The notes under the pieces: generated by a model
The model's input: only the letters and a program-made list of their open reading frames with translations
Databases searched by the model: none
Told to the model about the DNA's origin: nothing
Program-made: the position numbers and the translations under genes
Part shown: piece after piece, positions 55,021 through 64,000 of the stretch
Position numbering within the stretch: position 1 is the first letter of the stretch
Layout of the letters: the number at the start of each line of letters is the position of its first letter
Source: Ancistrus triradiatus
Taxonomy: Eukaryota > Chordata > Actinopteri > Siluriformes > Loricariidae
DNA: 64,000 nucleotides
Reading direction: 5' to 3'
Assembly: GCA_025084515.1 (NCBI GenBank)
Contig: JAJAGP010000084.1
Coordinates: 361,936 to 425,935, forward strand

Positions 55021-55962
55021 CCACTGTAGTCTTTTTTATGCTACTGTAATGTAAATATAAAGGGCATCTGTACAAGAAAACTGTGCACAAACATTACGTA
55101 AATGTGTCAGAGATACAAATGGAACACTACCGTCTACACAACATCCGAAGCCTAAACTGTTCTACATATCACTCCCTCCAGGAAATACACAACACTGTGG
55201 TTCTATCGTTAGAAGCACACATTAACGATCACACACACTGTGGAACCAAAATATAAACCCACAGTGGAGAAAAAATAGAAATAAATTAACATTCCTTACT
55301 GGCTGCACACAGCCAGGAGGGAATGAGTCCTGGCTGAAACACTAATTTCCAGAACAGGCAATGTCACGTTATAAACACTCTATCATATAAAATATCACCT
55401 TTTAAAGACTTTAAGCCTTTAAGTAGGTAAATCCAGTGTGGCACTACTAGTAGGAAGTCACAGCGGTCAAATGATTGGCACTTCTAGGTATACTGTATGT
55501 TCACACGGCGCTTGTAGTGTTAATCGTCCGTGCCCGAGTCCTAAAAGCATGCGCAACACAGACTGTAACATTGTTCCTACTAATGCACATAGTTAATGTT
55601 AAGTAAATAAAAATTTGTGAAATAAATAAAAATATGTAAACCTAACATCAAAGTATGATATTTATGCCAGATACACATACACACTGTTTAAAAATACACA
55701 GACACACTTTTTTTTAGTTGGACCAGCTGTCTATGGCTGCAACATCTGCTGTCAAAAGACAGATTTGTAATTCCTATTATAATTTATTATAATTGCTAAG
55801 ACCTCTGTCGTTGAAGCGAACGAATGCTGATCGATTGGTTGTTAAATGGCACTTGCCTATATATTGTTTATGTTGCCCAGCCTTAGACTGTCATGATTCA
55901 TGTAGATATGGCTTACAGCTCTGCAGTGGTAAGCATCAATTTTTTACTGTATTGTGTTACAG
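55021..55962. other. majin intron, no named repeat
   Basis: A short block at 55725-55765 (GGCTGCAACATCTG) recurs at 56468-56500. Otherwise nothing. Confidence 0.45.
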
Positions 55963-56038
55963 AATGCTGTGCGTGTTGTGCTTGTGAGCCTGGACAATCT
56001 TCATCCATTCACCACTCAGCATTTTAACATCTTCCCCT
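55963..56038 (+). CDS. majin: majin coding exon 3
   Basis: 76 nt, acceptor TTGTGTTACAG, donor CTTCCCCT|GTATGT. It encodes NAVRVVLVSLDNLHPFTTQH and FNIFP, equivalent to SVRVVLGNLDNLQPF...H of MAJIN. It ends one base into the Tyr codon that the next exon completes. Confidence 0.93.
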
Positions 56039-56384
56039 GTATGTTCTACTCATATGTGCCATAACATTAAATATTATGTCAGCCATTACATTAAAAGTAC
56101 CTAATTTTGTATAGCTCCCCCTCATACCACCAAGGCTCTGACCTGTCAAAGCATGGACTCCACAAGACCTCTGAAGGTGTCCTCTGTGCCTATCTCTCAC
56201 CAAGACATCAGCAAGTCTTTTAAGTCCTCTAAGGGAGTCCATGGATCAGACTTGTTTGTCCAGCACATCCCACAGATGCTTGATCAGATTGAGATCGGGG
56301 GAATTTGGAAGCCAAGTTTAACACCTTGAACCCAAGTCAAACCACTACCGGAATAATGTTTGCAGTGTGACTTTGCTTGTTTGT

Positions 56385-56815
56385 TTATTTAATGTCACTC
56401 TTCAGCATTCAATGACACAAGGCCATATCAACACTCAAGGTTATATATATATACTGTGGGGCTGTTCATGGCTGCAACATCTGGAGTCAATAGACAGAAA
56501 AATACTGTGGGAAATACTGTGGGGCTGTGGTAGCCTAGCGGGTAAGGTACCGGACGATGGACCAGAAGGTCCAGGGTTCAAATCCCACCTCTGCCAAGCT
56601 GCCACTGTTGAGTCCTTAACCCACAATTGCTTGGATTGTAAGACTGTATCAATTGTAAGTCGCTCTGGATAAGGGCGTCTTCTAAATGCTGTAAGATCAG
56701 TGCCAATTTTAGTGTAATCAGCTAACCTAGTGCATGTCTTTGGACTGTGGGAGGAACCCGGAGTAAACCCATGCAGACTCCACAAAGAAAGGATCCAGAC
56801 CGCTCCACCCTGAGC
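56385..56815 (-). mobile_element. tRNA-SINE B, split by SINE A
   Basis: The tail part 56385-56442 and head part 56697-56815 (GCATGTCTTTGGACTGTGGG, CAGACCGCTCCACCCTGAGC) belong to one minus-strand SINE B separated by about 250 bases. Confidence 0.65.
56509..56695 (+). mobile_element. tRNA-SINE A
   Basis: A box GTGGTAGCCTAGCGGGTAAG, B box GGGTTCAAATCCC; a 20-bp deletion removes TTGAGCAAGGCC. Confidence 0.85.
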
Positions 56816-57087
56816 CACACACTCTCAGTGGTTTTAATGTTATGGCTGATCGGGGTATATGTATAGTATGTACAGGATATGTCTATTTATTAAATGTGGA
56901 AACGTTTAATTTAATGGAACTGCCAGTTCTATCCTTTACTCTGTACCTCATGTGCTATATAACAATCTGCCAAATGGCTTTGAACTCCGTTCCTATTGAT
57001 TATTCCATTAGCTAAACTCTAAAAATAGCTGGTAAAGAAACTGTAGCTTATAATGATTCCAAGTACGACTCTTCATCCTGCTTCCAG

Positions 57088-57210
57088 ATAAGAGTAGGTG
57101 GGAGCGTGTGTCAGAGCTAAGATTAAAGAGGGGAGAAAAGAAGTTCTTTGCCTACCCCTTCATCATCACACTGTATGTAGAAACAATCGAACCAGTTCCT
57201 CAGCATACAG
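57088..57210 (+). CDS. majin: majin coding exon 4
   Basis: 123 nt, acceptor CCTGCTTCCAG, donor CATACAG|GTGGGC. It encodes YKSRWERVSELRLKRGEKKF and FAYPFIITLYVETIEP, the YKSKWERVS...YPF..TLYVE core of MAJIN that binds TERB2. Ends in phase 1. Confidence 0.95.
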
Positions 57211-57304
57211 GTGGGCAAGTGTTAGCAGCTTTCTCTTACACACATGCTTATAGAAAATAATGACTAGTTCTTATTTAGTGCATGCATCTGTTCTTGCCTT
57301 CCAG

Positions 57305-57333
57305 TGGTTCATGCAAACAAACAGGTTCCTCAA
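57305..57333 (+). CDS. majin: majin coding exon 5 (micro-exon)
   Basis: 29 nt, acceptor TGCCTTCCAG, donor CCTCAA|GTGAGT. In the spliced frame it gives VVHANKQVPQ. Both splice sites are good, and the phases (1 in, 0 out) join exons 4 and 6 without a stop. In another frame it would read WFMQTN, reminiscent of KWFHEN in mammals, so the precise junction deserves transcript support. Confidence 0.65.
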
Positions 57334-57624
57334 GTGAGTATACGTTTCATCACCAAGAATGGGTGTAGAGCAAGCTGTTTTGCACTGAGTTCTAAGCCAT
57401 CTTCTTATAACTTCATTATAATTCCATAGTTTATAACTGAGTTTACCTCAAATATGATGGAACATGGTCAGATCACCCACCCAACTATTTGCTTTACACC
57501 AAAAAAGAGAACTTGAGGCAAGTGGAGTTCTAAGGTTATCATTAGATCTCTAGTCCTGAGAACATAGTTTGTGTTTGCTAAATTTTCAAGATTGTTGTTT
57601 TTAAATGACTAATATATAAAATCT

Positions 57625-57850
57625 AAAACACTCGGGTGGTGCAGGTCTGAGGTTCTTGCCCACCAAAATGGTGACCCAGGTTCAAGCCTCAAGGGTGCCT
57701 TTTGGCAGGGTCGAATGTCATGCCGGCACAATTGGCTGTACCTGAGGAAGGTGAGGCCAGACATTCACCACCACTGCAGGAGTAAGTCCCTACCCAGCCT
57801 TGCAATGGACTGCTTGCCTGTGCCCTGTGAATTCCATAGATAGGTGAAAA
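57625..57850 (+). mobile_element. Third tRNA-derived SINE type, second copy
   Basis: Head CGGGTGGTGCAGGTCTGAGG, B box CCAGGTTCAAGCC, then GGGTGCCTTTTGGCAGGGTC. Confidence 0.55.
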
Positions 57851-58254
57851 AATAAAAAACATTAAATATACTGGCTTGCTATGTAAGATAAGTCTATGAT
57901 TTTTTTAATAGTTAAATCCTCATTGATATTTTTTGTTTTCTTTATAGTAGTCATAACAGTACAAAAGCCATGCTGTCCAATTAAAATATGGGCTTTCCAA
58001 AAAAGTAAAATATAGAGGTGACCTTTCAGCTTTTTGTGGCAGCCGTATATATGCTCTCTATTATTAAAATTATGAAACTAGGTTTGTTTAAGCTTGACAA
58101 GTTTGGTTTCTTTTAAACAGATTTCTACATACTCTGTGTATCGGACTAAATAATGCCGATATGCAGATTTTTAATGTTATTTTATGCAATATTTTATGTA
58201 TCTGTTAATATTTCTGTTTGTTGAACTTTTACCAGACTTATCTGACTAGATAAA
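57851..58254. other. majin intron, no feature
   Basis: AT-rich, nothing recognised. Confidence 0.45.
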
Positions 58255-58490
58255 TTGTATTCATTCTTACATTTATTGTCTAAGCCGCCCAAGGAGGATG
58301 GATCTCTTTTTGAGTCTTGGTCCTCCCAATTTTTCTTCCTTATAGCGTTCAGGGAGTATTTCCTTGCCACTGTCGCCCTAGGCTTGCTCATTTTGAGATT
58401 GGCCCTAGATATTAGAAGGTAATCTAAAATTGTAAAACGGTTTTGCGACAATGCTCCATTGTAAAAAGCAGTATGTAAGTACTCCAGCAC
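58255..58490 (+). repeat. Dispersed repeat family C
   Basis: AGCCGCCCAAGGAGGATGGA, GTATTTCCTTGCCACTGTCG, ACAATGCTCCATTGTAAAAA. Confidence 0.75.
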
Positions 58491-58706
58491 TGAAATCCCA
58501 ATCGATTGTACTTGTGAACAATATGGGCCAGCTTGTTAACATCACACACTGAACACTGTGCACCACATAATATCGGAATAATAACACGACAACATGGGTA
58601 CTACATTAGATTGACGTTCTCCTAAGTACAGTGAGATACCTGTATGAAAATGTGAAATTATTCTGTTTTATTACATTTGACGTAGTCATTCTTTTTTATT
58701 CCATAG

Positions 58707-58837
58707 CTTCCAGGTTCTTTACTCCCCGCAATAACAAGTGAGCCCAAGCGCAGGAAAACAGATGGACCACAAGAGGGCAGTCTGTACAAAGACCACCAAT
58801 ATGAGCAGACGGACACACACCGTCCTCTGTGTCTGGA
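58707..58837 (+). CDS. majin: majin coding exon 6
   Basis: 131 nt, acceptor TTTTTTATTCCATAG, donor GTCTGGA|GTAAGT. It encodes LPGSLLPAITSEPKRRKTDG and PQEGSLYKDHQYEQTD, a polar, basic, probably disordered linker as expected between the MAJIN core and its membrane anchor. Enters in phase 0, ends in phase 2. There is little direct homology; the call rests on splice signals, phase and an uninterrupted frame. Confidence 0.75.
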
Positions 58838-58914
58838 GTAAGTGCTGGATTTATGTGCTTCTGATCTTGTTAACGGTTCCATGTTGTTTTCTTACTTCAC
58901 CTTGTTAAACCTTT

Positions 58915-59518
58915 ATGAGGTACACCTGTTCAACAGTTAACGCAAATATCTAATCAGCCAATCATATGGCAGCAACTTAGCGCATTTAGGCATGTAGGCA
59001 TGGTCAAGATGGCCTGCTGAAATTCAAGTTGAGCATCAGAATGGGGAAGAAAGGTGATGTAAGTGACTTTGAACGTAGCATGGTTGTTGGTGCTAGATCT
59101 GGTAGGGCAGGTCTGAGTATTTCACAAACTGCTGATCTACTGGGATTTTCATGCACAGCCATCTCTAGGATTTATAGAGAATGGTCTGAAAAATTATCCA
59201 ATGAGCAGCAGTTCAGGATAAAAATGTCTTGTTGATCCCGGAGGTCAGAGGAGAATGGCCAGACTGGTTTGAGCTGATAGAAATGCAGCAATAATTCAAA
59301 TAACCACTCGTTACAACCAAGGTATGCAGAAGAGCATCTCTAAACGCACAACACGTTAACACAACGTTAACTTCAACACGCATTACCTGGTCTGTTGAGT
59401 CTAGATTTCTGCTGGGACATTCAGATGGTTGGGTCAGAATTTGAAGCATGGATCCATCCTGCACTGTATCAATGGTTCAGGCTGGGGTTGGTGGTGTAAT
59501 GGTTCCAGCCCCCCATAA
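58915..59518 (+). mobile_element. Tc1-like transposon, family C, 3'-truncated
   Basis: Left terminus partly preserved (GAGGTACACCTGTTCAACAG). An open N-terminal transposase block at 59041-59235 reads MGKKGDVSDFERSMVVGARS and ISQTADLLGFSCTAISRIYR (helix-turn-helix DNA-binding part). It then stops and decays. Confidence 0.88.
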
Positions 59519-59579
59519 CCCTAAACTGGATTTATCGGCTATGGAGCATAAATGACTGGATATAATATCATTCCTTCAT

Positions 59580-59885
59580 TCACTTTCTTATCCTCTTGAT
59601 CCTGGACAGGGTCGCAGGAGAGCCAGTGCCCAACTGGTGACACAGGGCGCAAGGCAGGAACAAAACTAGACATTGTGCCAATCCATCGTAGGGCACACAC
59701 ACTCATACACACACTCAGGGCACTTTAGAGACACCAATTAACCTAACACACAAGTCTTTGGATTGCAGGAGGAAACCGGAGTACATGTACTTCATAGGGC
59801 TGAGTACGGGTTGCTGTTACAATGTCCAATCATGCCTGGGTGACTCAGCCGGAATGGACCACTGGGACTTGAACCCAGGCCACTG
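59580..59885 (-). mobile_element. tRNA-SINE B, old copy
   Basis: CACTTTAGAGACACCAATTA, CAGGAGGAAACCGGAGTAC and a decayed tRNA-like end GACTTGAACCCAGGCCAC. Confidence 0.6.
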
Positions 59886-60239
59886 GCAGTAGCCTATCCT
59901 AAATGCATTCATAAAATGCCAAACTGGTGCCAGCACTCTCAGTCAGGTTCAGTTGAGGCCAATTAGAAAAACAGAGGATAACAGGCCCGATTCACTGGGT
60001 GAGAGGATGGCCTACTTTCTACTTTGTTAATTATACTGATGCTAGCAAGTCTCAGGCGTCTGTGGGTTCATGTAAGTGATAAAAAATTGATTATGCATTT
60101 CTTTTGAAGTGTGCTCACGGAGTCTACTTTAGGCCTATAACTACAAGCTGATTTGACTTGGAAAAAAAAGCTCTTATAACCCAGTAAGCATAAATACATT
60201 CTTGGTTTGACATAAAATTTTGGGGTCTGTACTTTTTTT

Positions 60240-60690
60240 AAAACACTGCGTTTACAGCATTTAGCAGACACCCTTATCCAGAGTGACTTACAACTGATAC
60301 AACCTTACAATCCAAGCAATTATGGGTTAAGGGACCCAACAGTGGCTGTGGTGGGATTTGAACCCTGGACCTTCTGGTCAAGAGTCCAGTACCTTAACCA
60401 CTAGGGTACCACTGTTACAATCCAAGCTATTGAGGGATAAGGGTCTTGCTCAAGGATCCAACAGTGGCAGAATGGCAGAGGTGGGATTTGAACCCTGGAC
60501 CTTCTGGTCAAGAGTCCAGTACCTTAACCACTAGGGTACCACAGTCCAAGAGTGACTTACAACTGTTACAATCCAAGCTATTGAGGGATAAGGGTCTTGC
60601 TCAAGGATCCAACAGTGGCAGAATGGCCGAGGTGGGATTTGAACCCTGGACCTTCTGGTCCATAGTTCAGTATATTAACTGCTAGGCTAG
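60240..60690 (-). mobile_element. Tandem array of three tRNA-SINE A copies
   Basis: A full copy at 60246-60415 is followed by two head-to-tail partial copies (60416-60546 and 60547-60690). The latter share CCAAGCTATTGAGGGATAAG, GGATCCAACAGTGGCAGAAT and TGGGATTTGAACCCTGGACC. Confidence 0.88.
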
Positions 60691-60792
60691 ATAGCAGATA
60701 GCAGATATATTTATTTGAACTAATTCCATTGAGAACATCAACATTGAATGAGACTGTATTTCCGAAAGCATATTTGCTGTCTTATTTTATGC

Positions 60793-61070
60793 CTGTGGGC
60801 GGCACGGTGGCGTTAGCAGGTTAGTATGGTCGCCTCACAGCTCCAGAGATCTCCAGTTTTATCCCACACTCAGACTCTGCCTGTGTAGGGGTTGGCATGT
60901 CCTCCTCATGTCTGCCTAGGTTTACTCCAGGTACTCTGGTTTCCGCCCACATTCCAAAATCATTCATTAGGTTAACTGGTCACTCTAAACTGGCTCAGTA
61001 TGAATGTGACTAACTAGCACCAGTATAATTTTGCCCCTGTCATGAATAGCCATTGATGCTGATGCAATGG
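60793..61070 (+). mobile_element. tRNA-SINE B, plus strand
   Basis: GGGCGGCACGGTGGCGTTAG head, body TAGGTTTACTCCAGGTACTC and TTCATTAGGTTAACTGGTCA. Confidence 0.75.
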
Positions 61071-61737
61071 TAAAACACTGTGAAACGTGTAGTAAAGGGA
61101 TAAAAGCCTGTTAATACTCTCTCCAAGCCATTATCATCTAAAGGATCAGCAAAAATCTGTGCAGTCACGCTTAAACATAATCATTTGATGCTAAGACTTC
61201 AGTTCAGGCAGACAGAGTTCTGAGTGATGTTTACTTTAGAAATTCACTCTGTCCTGCTCTGCTACATTAGGCGACTGTCTGGAGCTAGGCAATTGTCGAA
61301 TGGAGGAGGCGCCATCTCAATCCTAAATTCATCTTCATCATCGTTCAGGCAACAGGCAGAGCATGAGCTTTTAGCTCTTACGAAAAAATCCCATCCCCAT
61401 GTAGGACATCTATGAAGGCAGCAAAGAGATGTCTGACAGCTCCTGGTTAATTCAGCTTGATTTTGTCATGAGGGAAGAAATGATCAGAATGGCAGGTCTA
61501 TAGCCATAGGCTTGTTCTGGTGAATAAGTGAGTAAGAAGTTTATATAATCCAGCAACATGCCAGGTCGAAAATAGACAATCTTCTTCAAATGAGGTGTGT
61601 GGCCTCTGGCTGTTGAGCTTGTAGACTTGCCAGGCTTTTTATTTTCATGTTAAATGCGCTGGAAATGGGAACATGAGCTGAATGTCCAAACGAGAGCAGG
61701 ACACACTTTTTTCTCTCTCTCTCTCTTTCTCTCTCAG
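61071..61737. other. majin intron, no feature
   Basis: A 63-codon frame at 61224-61415 lacks a donor and is rejected as an exon. A CT-rich tract at 61710-61735 is the acceptor tract of the next exon. Confidence 0.5.
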
Positions 61738-61789
61738 ACAGTTGCCATACCTGACTGACGGTGCAGAAGAGGTGACTTGTGGCAATAAG
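61738..61789 (+). CDS. majin: majin coding exon 7
   Basis: 52 nt behind a long pyrimidine tract (CTCTCTCTTTCTCTCTCAG), donor AATAAG|GTACAT. The A completes Glu (GA+A) from exon 6; it then encodes QLPYLTDGAEEVTCGNK. Ends in phase 0. The call rests on signals and phase. Confidence 0.72.
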
Positions 61790-62022
61790 GTACATTTGGA
61801 TTAAACTTTATCCATGTGTCGGTGTGTAATTATGCATTATGGTCCCTGAAGGGCAAACCTCCTAACACATTAGTCCATTCAAGTGGTATAACGAGTGTTA
61901 TTATGTTAATGACAATTACAAAGAAATTTAGGAAAACATCAGCTTTTATTCCAACATAAAAATATTTCTGAGCCAAAACGTCAATCATCTGTGCTGTGCT
62001 CTCACACAATCTTCTCGAACAG

Positions 62023-62086
62023 CTCTGTACTCGTTCAGAGGAGAATTCTCGGTTTATACCAGTTGCCAGACCCCTAGAGTTTGATG
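62023..62086 (+). CDS. majin: majin coding exon 8
   Basis: 64 nt, acceptor CTTCTCGAACAG, donor TTTGATG|GTGAGT. It encodes LCTRSEENSRFIPVARPLEF and D, ending one base into a codon. Good splice sites and phase continuity with exons 7 and 9. Confidence 0.72.
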
Positions 62087-62398
62087 GTGAGTCACATAGT
62101 CAACACAAACATCCCATTAAGGGAATATTCCAGCAAAATTCATTCCATCACCTGCATGCCTGTATGGAGAAGGGCCTTGATGCTCTTCCATTAGACCTGA
62201 GCCACGCTTGAGTCAAAAATAGAAACAAAATAAAAATAGAAACACAATCAAAATCTGAAGCAGACAGTATGTTGTTGACTGCACTGATTCTAGATTATGG
62301 TGCTTTAGTATCTTCACTAGTACTAGAATTCTCTAGTATTCTGTCATTCTTATACATCTTGTATATCAGTGTACTGGTTGAATTTGTCTCTTGAGCAG

Positions 62399-62474
62399 AT
62401 GAGCAGGATGAGCCTGAGATGTCTGACAGATTCACAGACAAAGAAACACCAGGATTTCTTGCCAGGCTGGCCAG
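62399..62474 (+). CDS. majin: majin coding exon 9
   Basis: 76 nt, acceptor TCTCTTGAGCAG, donor TGGCCAG|GTGAGA. The junction codon G+AT gives Asp; it then encodes EQDEPEMSDRFTDKETPGFL and ARLA, followed by AG of a split codon (phase 2). The acidic stretch followed by FLARLA looks like the approach to a C-terminal membrane segment. The exon encoding that segment is either 62558-62696 (see next entry) or beyond the right edge. Confidence 0.78.
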
Positions 62475-62557
62475 GTGAGAAAACTTGTTCCTCAAAGACA
62501 ATCGTCCCCAAAAAAGTTGGGATGGTATGGAATACATTTACTTTTATTTCATTGCAG

Positions 62558-62696
62558 ACAATTTGAACCCAAGATACACTGGTCTGAAAAAGTGTTTGCC
62601 GCCTTCCTGATTTCCCATTTTTTTGCATGTTTGTCACATTTAAGTGTTTCGGAACATCAAACCAATTTAAATATCAGTCAAAGACAACACAAGTAA
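62558..62696 (+). CDS. majin: Candidate majin last exon running into a Tc1 terminal repeat
   Basis: A strong acceptor (TACTTTTATTTCATTGCAG) is phase-compatible with exon 9 (AG+A gives Arg). The frame reads QFEPKI and then crosses into the Tc1 family B terminus at 62577. It continues HWSEKVFAAFLISHFFAC and LSHLSV before a polar tail and a stop at 62694-62696. The hydrophobic run is encoded by transposon sequence. It may be a fortuitous frame after an element landed in or near the true last exon. The true anchor exon could lie right of the window. Confidence 0.4.
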
Positions 62697-64000
62697 ACAC
62701 AAAATGCAGTTTTTAAATGAAGGTGTTTATTATTAAGGGAGAAAAAACAACCAAACCAACATGGCCCTGTGTGAGAACCTAATAACTGGTTGGGCCGCCC
62801 TTAGCAGCAACAACTGCAACCAAGTATTTGCGATAACTTGCAATGAGTCTTTTACAGCGTTGTGGAGGAATTTTGGCCACTGATCTTTGTAGAATTGTTG
62901 TAATTCAGCCACATTGGAGGGTTTGAGCATGAACGGCCTTTTTAAGGTCATGCCACAGCATCTCAATAGGATTCAGGTCATGACTTTGACTAGGCCACTC
63001 AAGTCTTCATTTTGTTTTCTTCAGCCATTCAGAGGTGGACTTGCTGCTGTGTTTTGGATCATTGTCCTGCTGCAGAACCCAAGTTCATTTCGGCTTGAGG
63101 TCACGAACAGATGGCCTGACATTCTCCTTCAGGATTTTTTGGTAGACAGCAGAATTCATAGTTCCATTTATCACAGCAAGTCTTCCAGGTCCTGAAGCAG
63201 CAAAACAGCCCCAGACCATCACACTACCACCACCATATTTTACTGCTGGTATAATGTTCTTTTTCTGAAATGCTGTGTTACTTTTACACCAGATGTAATG
63301 GGATACTCACCTTCCAAAGAGTTCAACTTTTGTCTCGTCAGTCCACAGAATGTTTTCCCAAAAGTCTTGGGGATCATCAAGATCATCAAGGCCATTTTTT
63401 GCCCAGACTCTTTCTTATGGTGGAGGCATGAACACTGACCTTAACTGGCAAGTGAGGCCTGCAGTTCTTTGGATGTTGTTGTGGGGTCTTTTGTGACCTC
63501 TTGGATGAGTCATCGCTGCGCTCTTGGGGTAATTTATGGCAGCCGGCCACTCCTGGGAAGGTTCACCACTGTTCCATGTCTTCGCCATTTGTGGATAATG
63601 GCTCTTACTGTGGTTCGCTGGAGTCCCAAACCTTAAGAAACGGCTTTATAACCCTTTCCCTACTGATAGATCTCAATTACTTTCTTACTCAATTGTTCCT
63701 GAATTTCTTTGCATCTCGGCATGATGTGTAGCTTTTAAGGATCTTTTGGTGTACTTCACTTTGTCAGGTTCTATTTTAAGTGATGTCCTGATTGAGAACA
63801 GGTAATAATCAGGCCTGGGTGTGGCTAGAGACAGTGAACTCAGGTGTGATCAACCATAGTTATGTTTTAACAAGGGGGGCAATCACTTTTTCACACAGGG
63901 CCATGTAGGTTTGGATTTTTTTCTCCCTTAATAATAAACACCTTCATTTAAAAACTACATTTTGTGTTTACTTTTGTTGTCTTTGACTAATATTTAAATT
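62577..64000 (-). mobile_element. Tc1-like transposon, family B, copy 2 (right end off window)
   Basis: CACTGGTCTGAAAAAGTGTT follows TA at 62575-62576. The minus strand carries most of the transposase: the C-terminal part 62750-62990 (MLWHDLKKAVHAQ-type, frameshifted), the Asp/Glu region to 63260, and the helix-turn-helix region near 63480-63720. The second long inverted arm begins at 63870 (GGGGGCAATCACTTTTTCAC) and runs past the edge. It is more complete than the copy at 8958 but has frameshifts. Confidence 0.93.

Larger units (their letters stand above)
56045..56862 (-). mobile_element. Tc1-like transposon, family E, with nested insertions
   Basis: 56045-56340 carries the 3' transposase end in reverse (CCATGGATCAGACTTGTTTG, GCTTGATCAGATTGAGATCG) and a worn terminus with GCCATAACATTAAATATT. 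The other terminus, AATGTTATGGCTGATCGGGG, is at 56836-56855. The space between is filled by SINE B and SINE A. Confidence 0.7.

Noticed and set aside
61271..61415. Candidate majin exon after ATTAG
   Set aside because: Phase would fit, but there is no pyrimidine tract and no donor, and the exon at 61738 has much better signals in the same phase.
62475..62696. Independent plus-strand gene of 73 codons
   Set aside because: It starts at a GTG inside an intron donor; only its 3' half is kept, as the candidate last majin exon.

Overview
The window is 64 kb of vertebrate nuclear DNA. It has split genes with GT-AG introns, strong Kozak starts, tRNA-derived SINEs, a non-LTR retrotransposon with microsatellite tails, and many decayed Tc1/mariner and hAT-like DNA transposons. 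The gene sequences and the repeat mix point to a teleost, probably an ostariophysan; that placement is from memory of repeat families, and the species cannot be read from the sequence. I see no prokaryotic or viral genome organisation and no CRISPR array.

Four host genes can be reconstructed. (1) exoc6b (exocyst subunit Sec15B), minus strand: exon 1 at 35775-35863, then a first intron of about 31 kb, then exons 2, 3 and 4 at 4626-4791, 4387-4434 and 4194-4284; the gene runs off the left edge. (2) bad (BH3-only apoptosis regulator), plus strand: coding exons 40090-40204, 42000-42196 and 43561-43701 give a complete 150-residue protein with a BH3 helix and kinase/14-3-3-type serines. (3) An aldo-keto reductase, minus strand, whose coding region is one uninterrupted exon (48472-49338), with a predicted upstream non-coding exon near 51429. 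(4) majin (meiotic telomere-anchoring protein), plus strand: nine phase-compatible exons from 52395 to 62474, one followed by a GC-AG intron. Its 3' end runs into a Tc1 element at 62577, and a possible tenth exon reads into that element.

Almost everything else is repeats. 1-4190 and 4792-35774 (exoc6b introns) hold at least five Tc1 lineages, two copies of an RTE-like LINE 3' end, many copies of two tRNA-SINE families, a 21-copy 27-bp minisatellite, and a fold-back element built from a mariner-type transposase 3' end. Several insertions are nested and can be ordered in time. 36-43.5 kb holds a tandem duplication, microsatellites and the bad introns; 43.7-48.4 kb holds a decayed transposon-type protein gene, a hAT MITE with a perfect 8-bp target duplication and other MITEs; 52-64 kb is majin interspersed with SINE and Tc1 copies.

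The genes do not form a functional unit. AKR and majin are divergently arranged and may share a promoter region. I found no convincing new biological system. The most interesting leads are the Tc1 terminal repeat at the 3' end of majin, the GC-AG intron in majin, an unrecognised coding-like terminal exon inside exoc6b intron 1, and two copies of a transposon-type protein pseudogene I cannot name.
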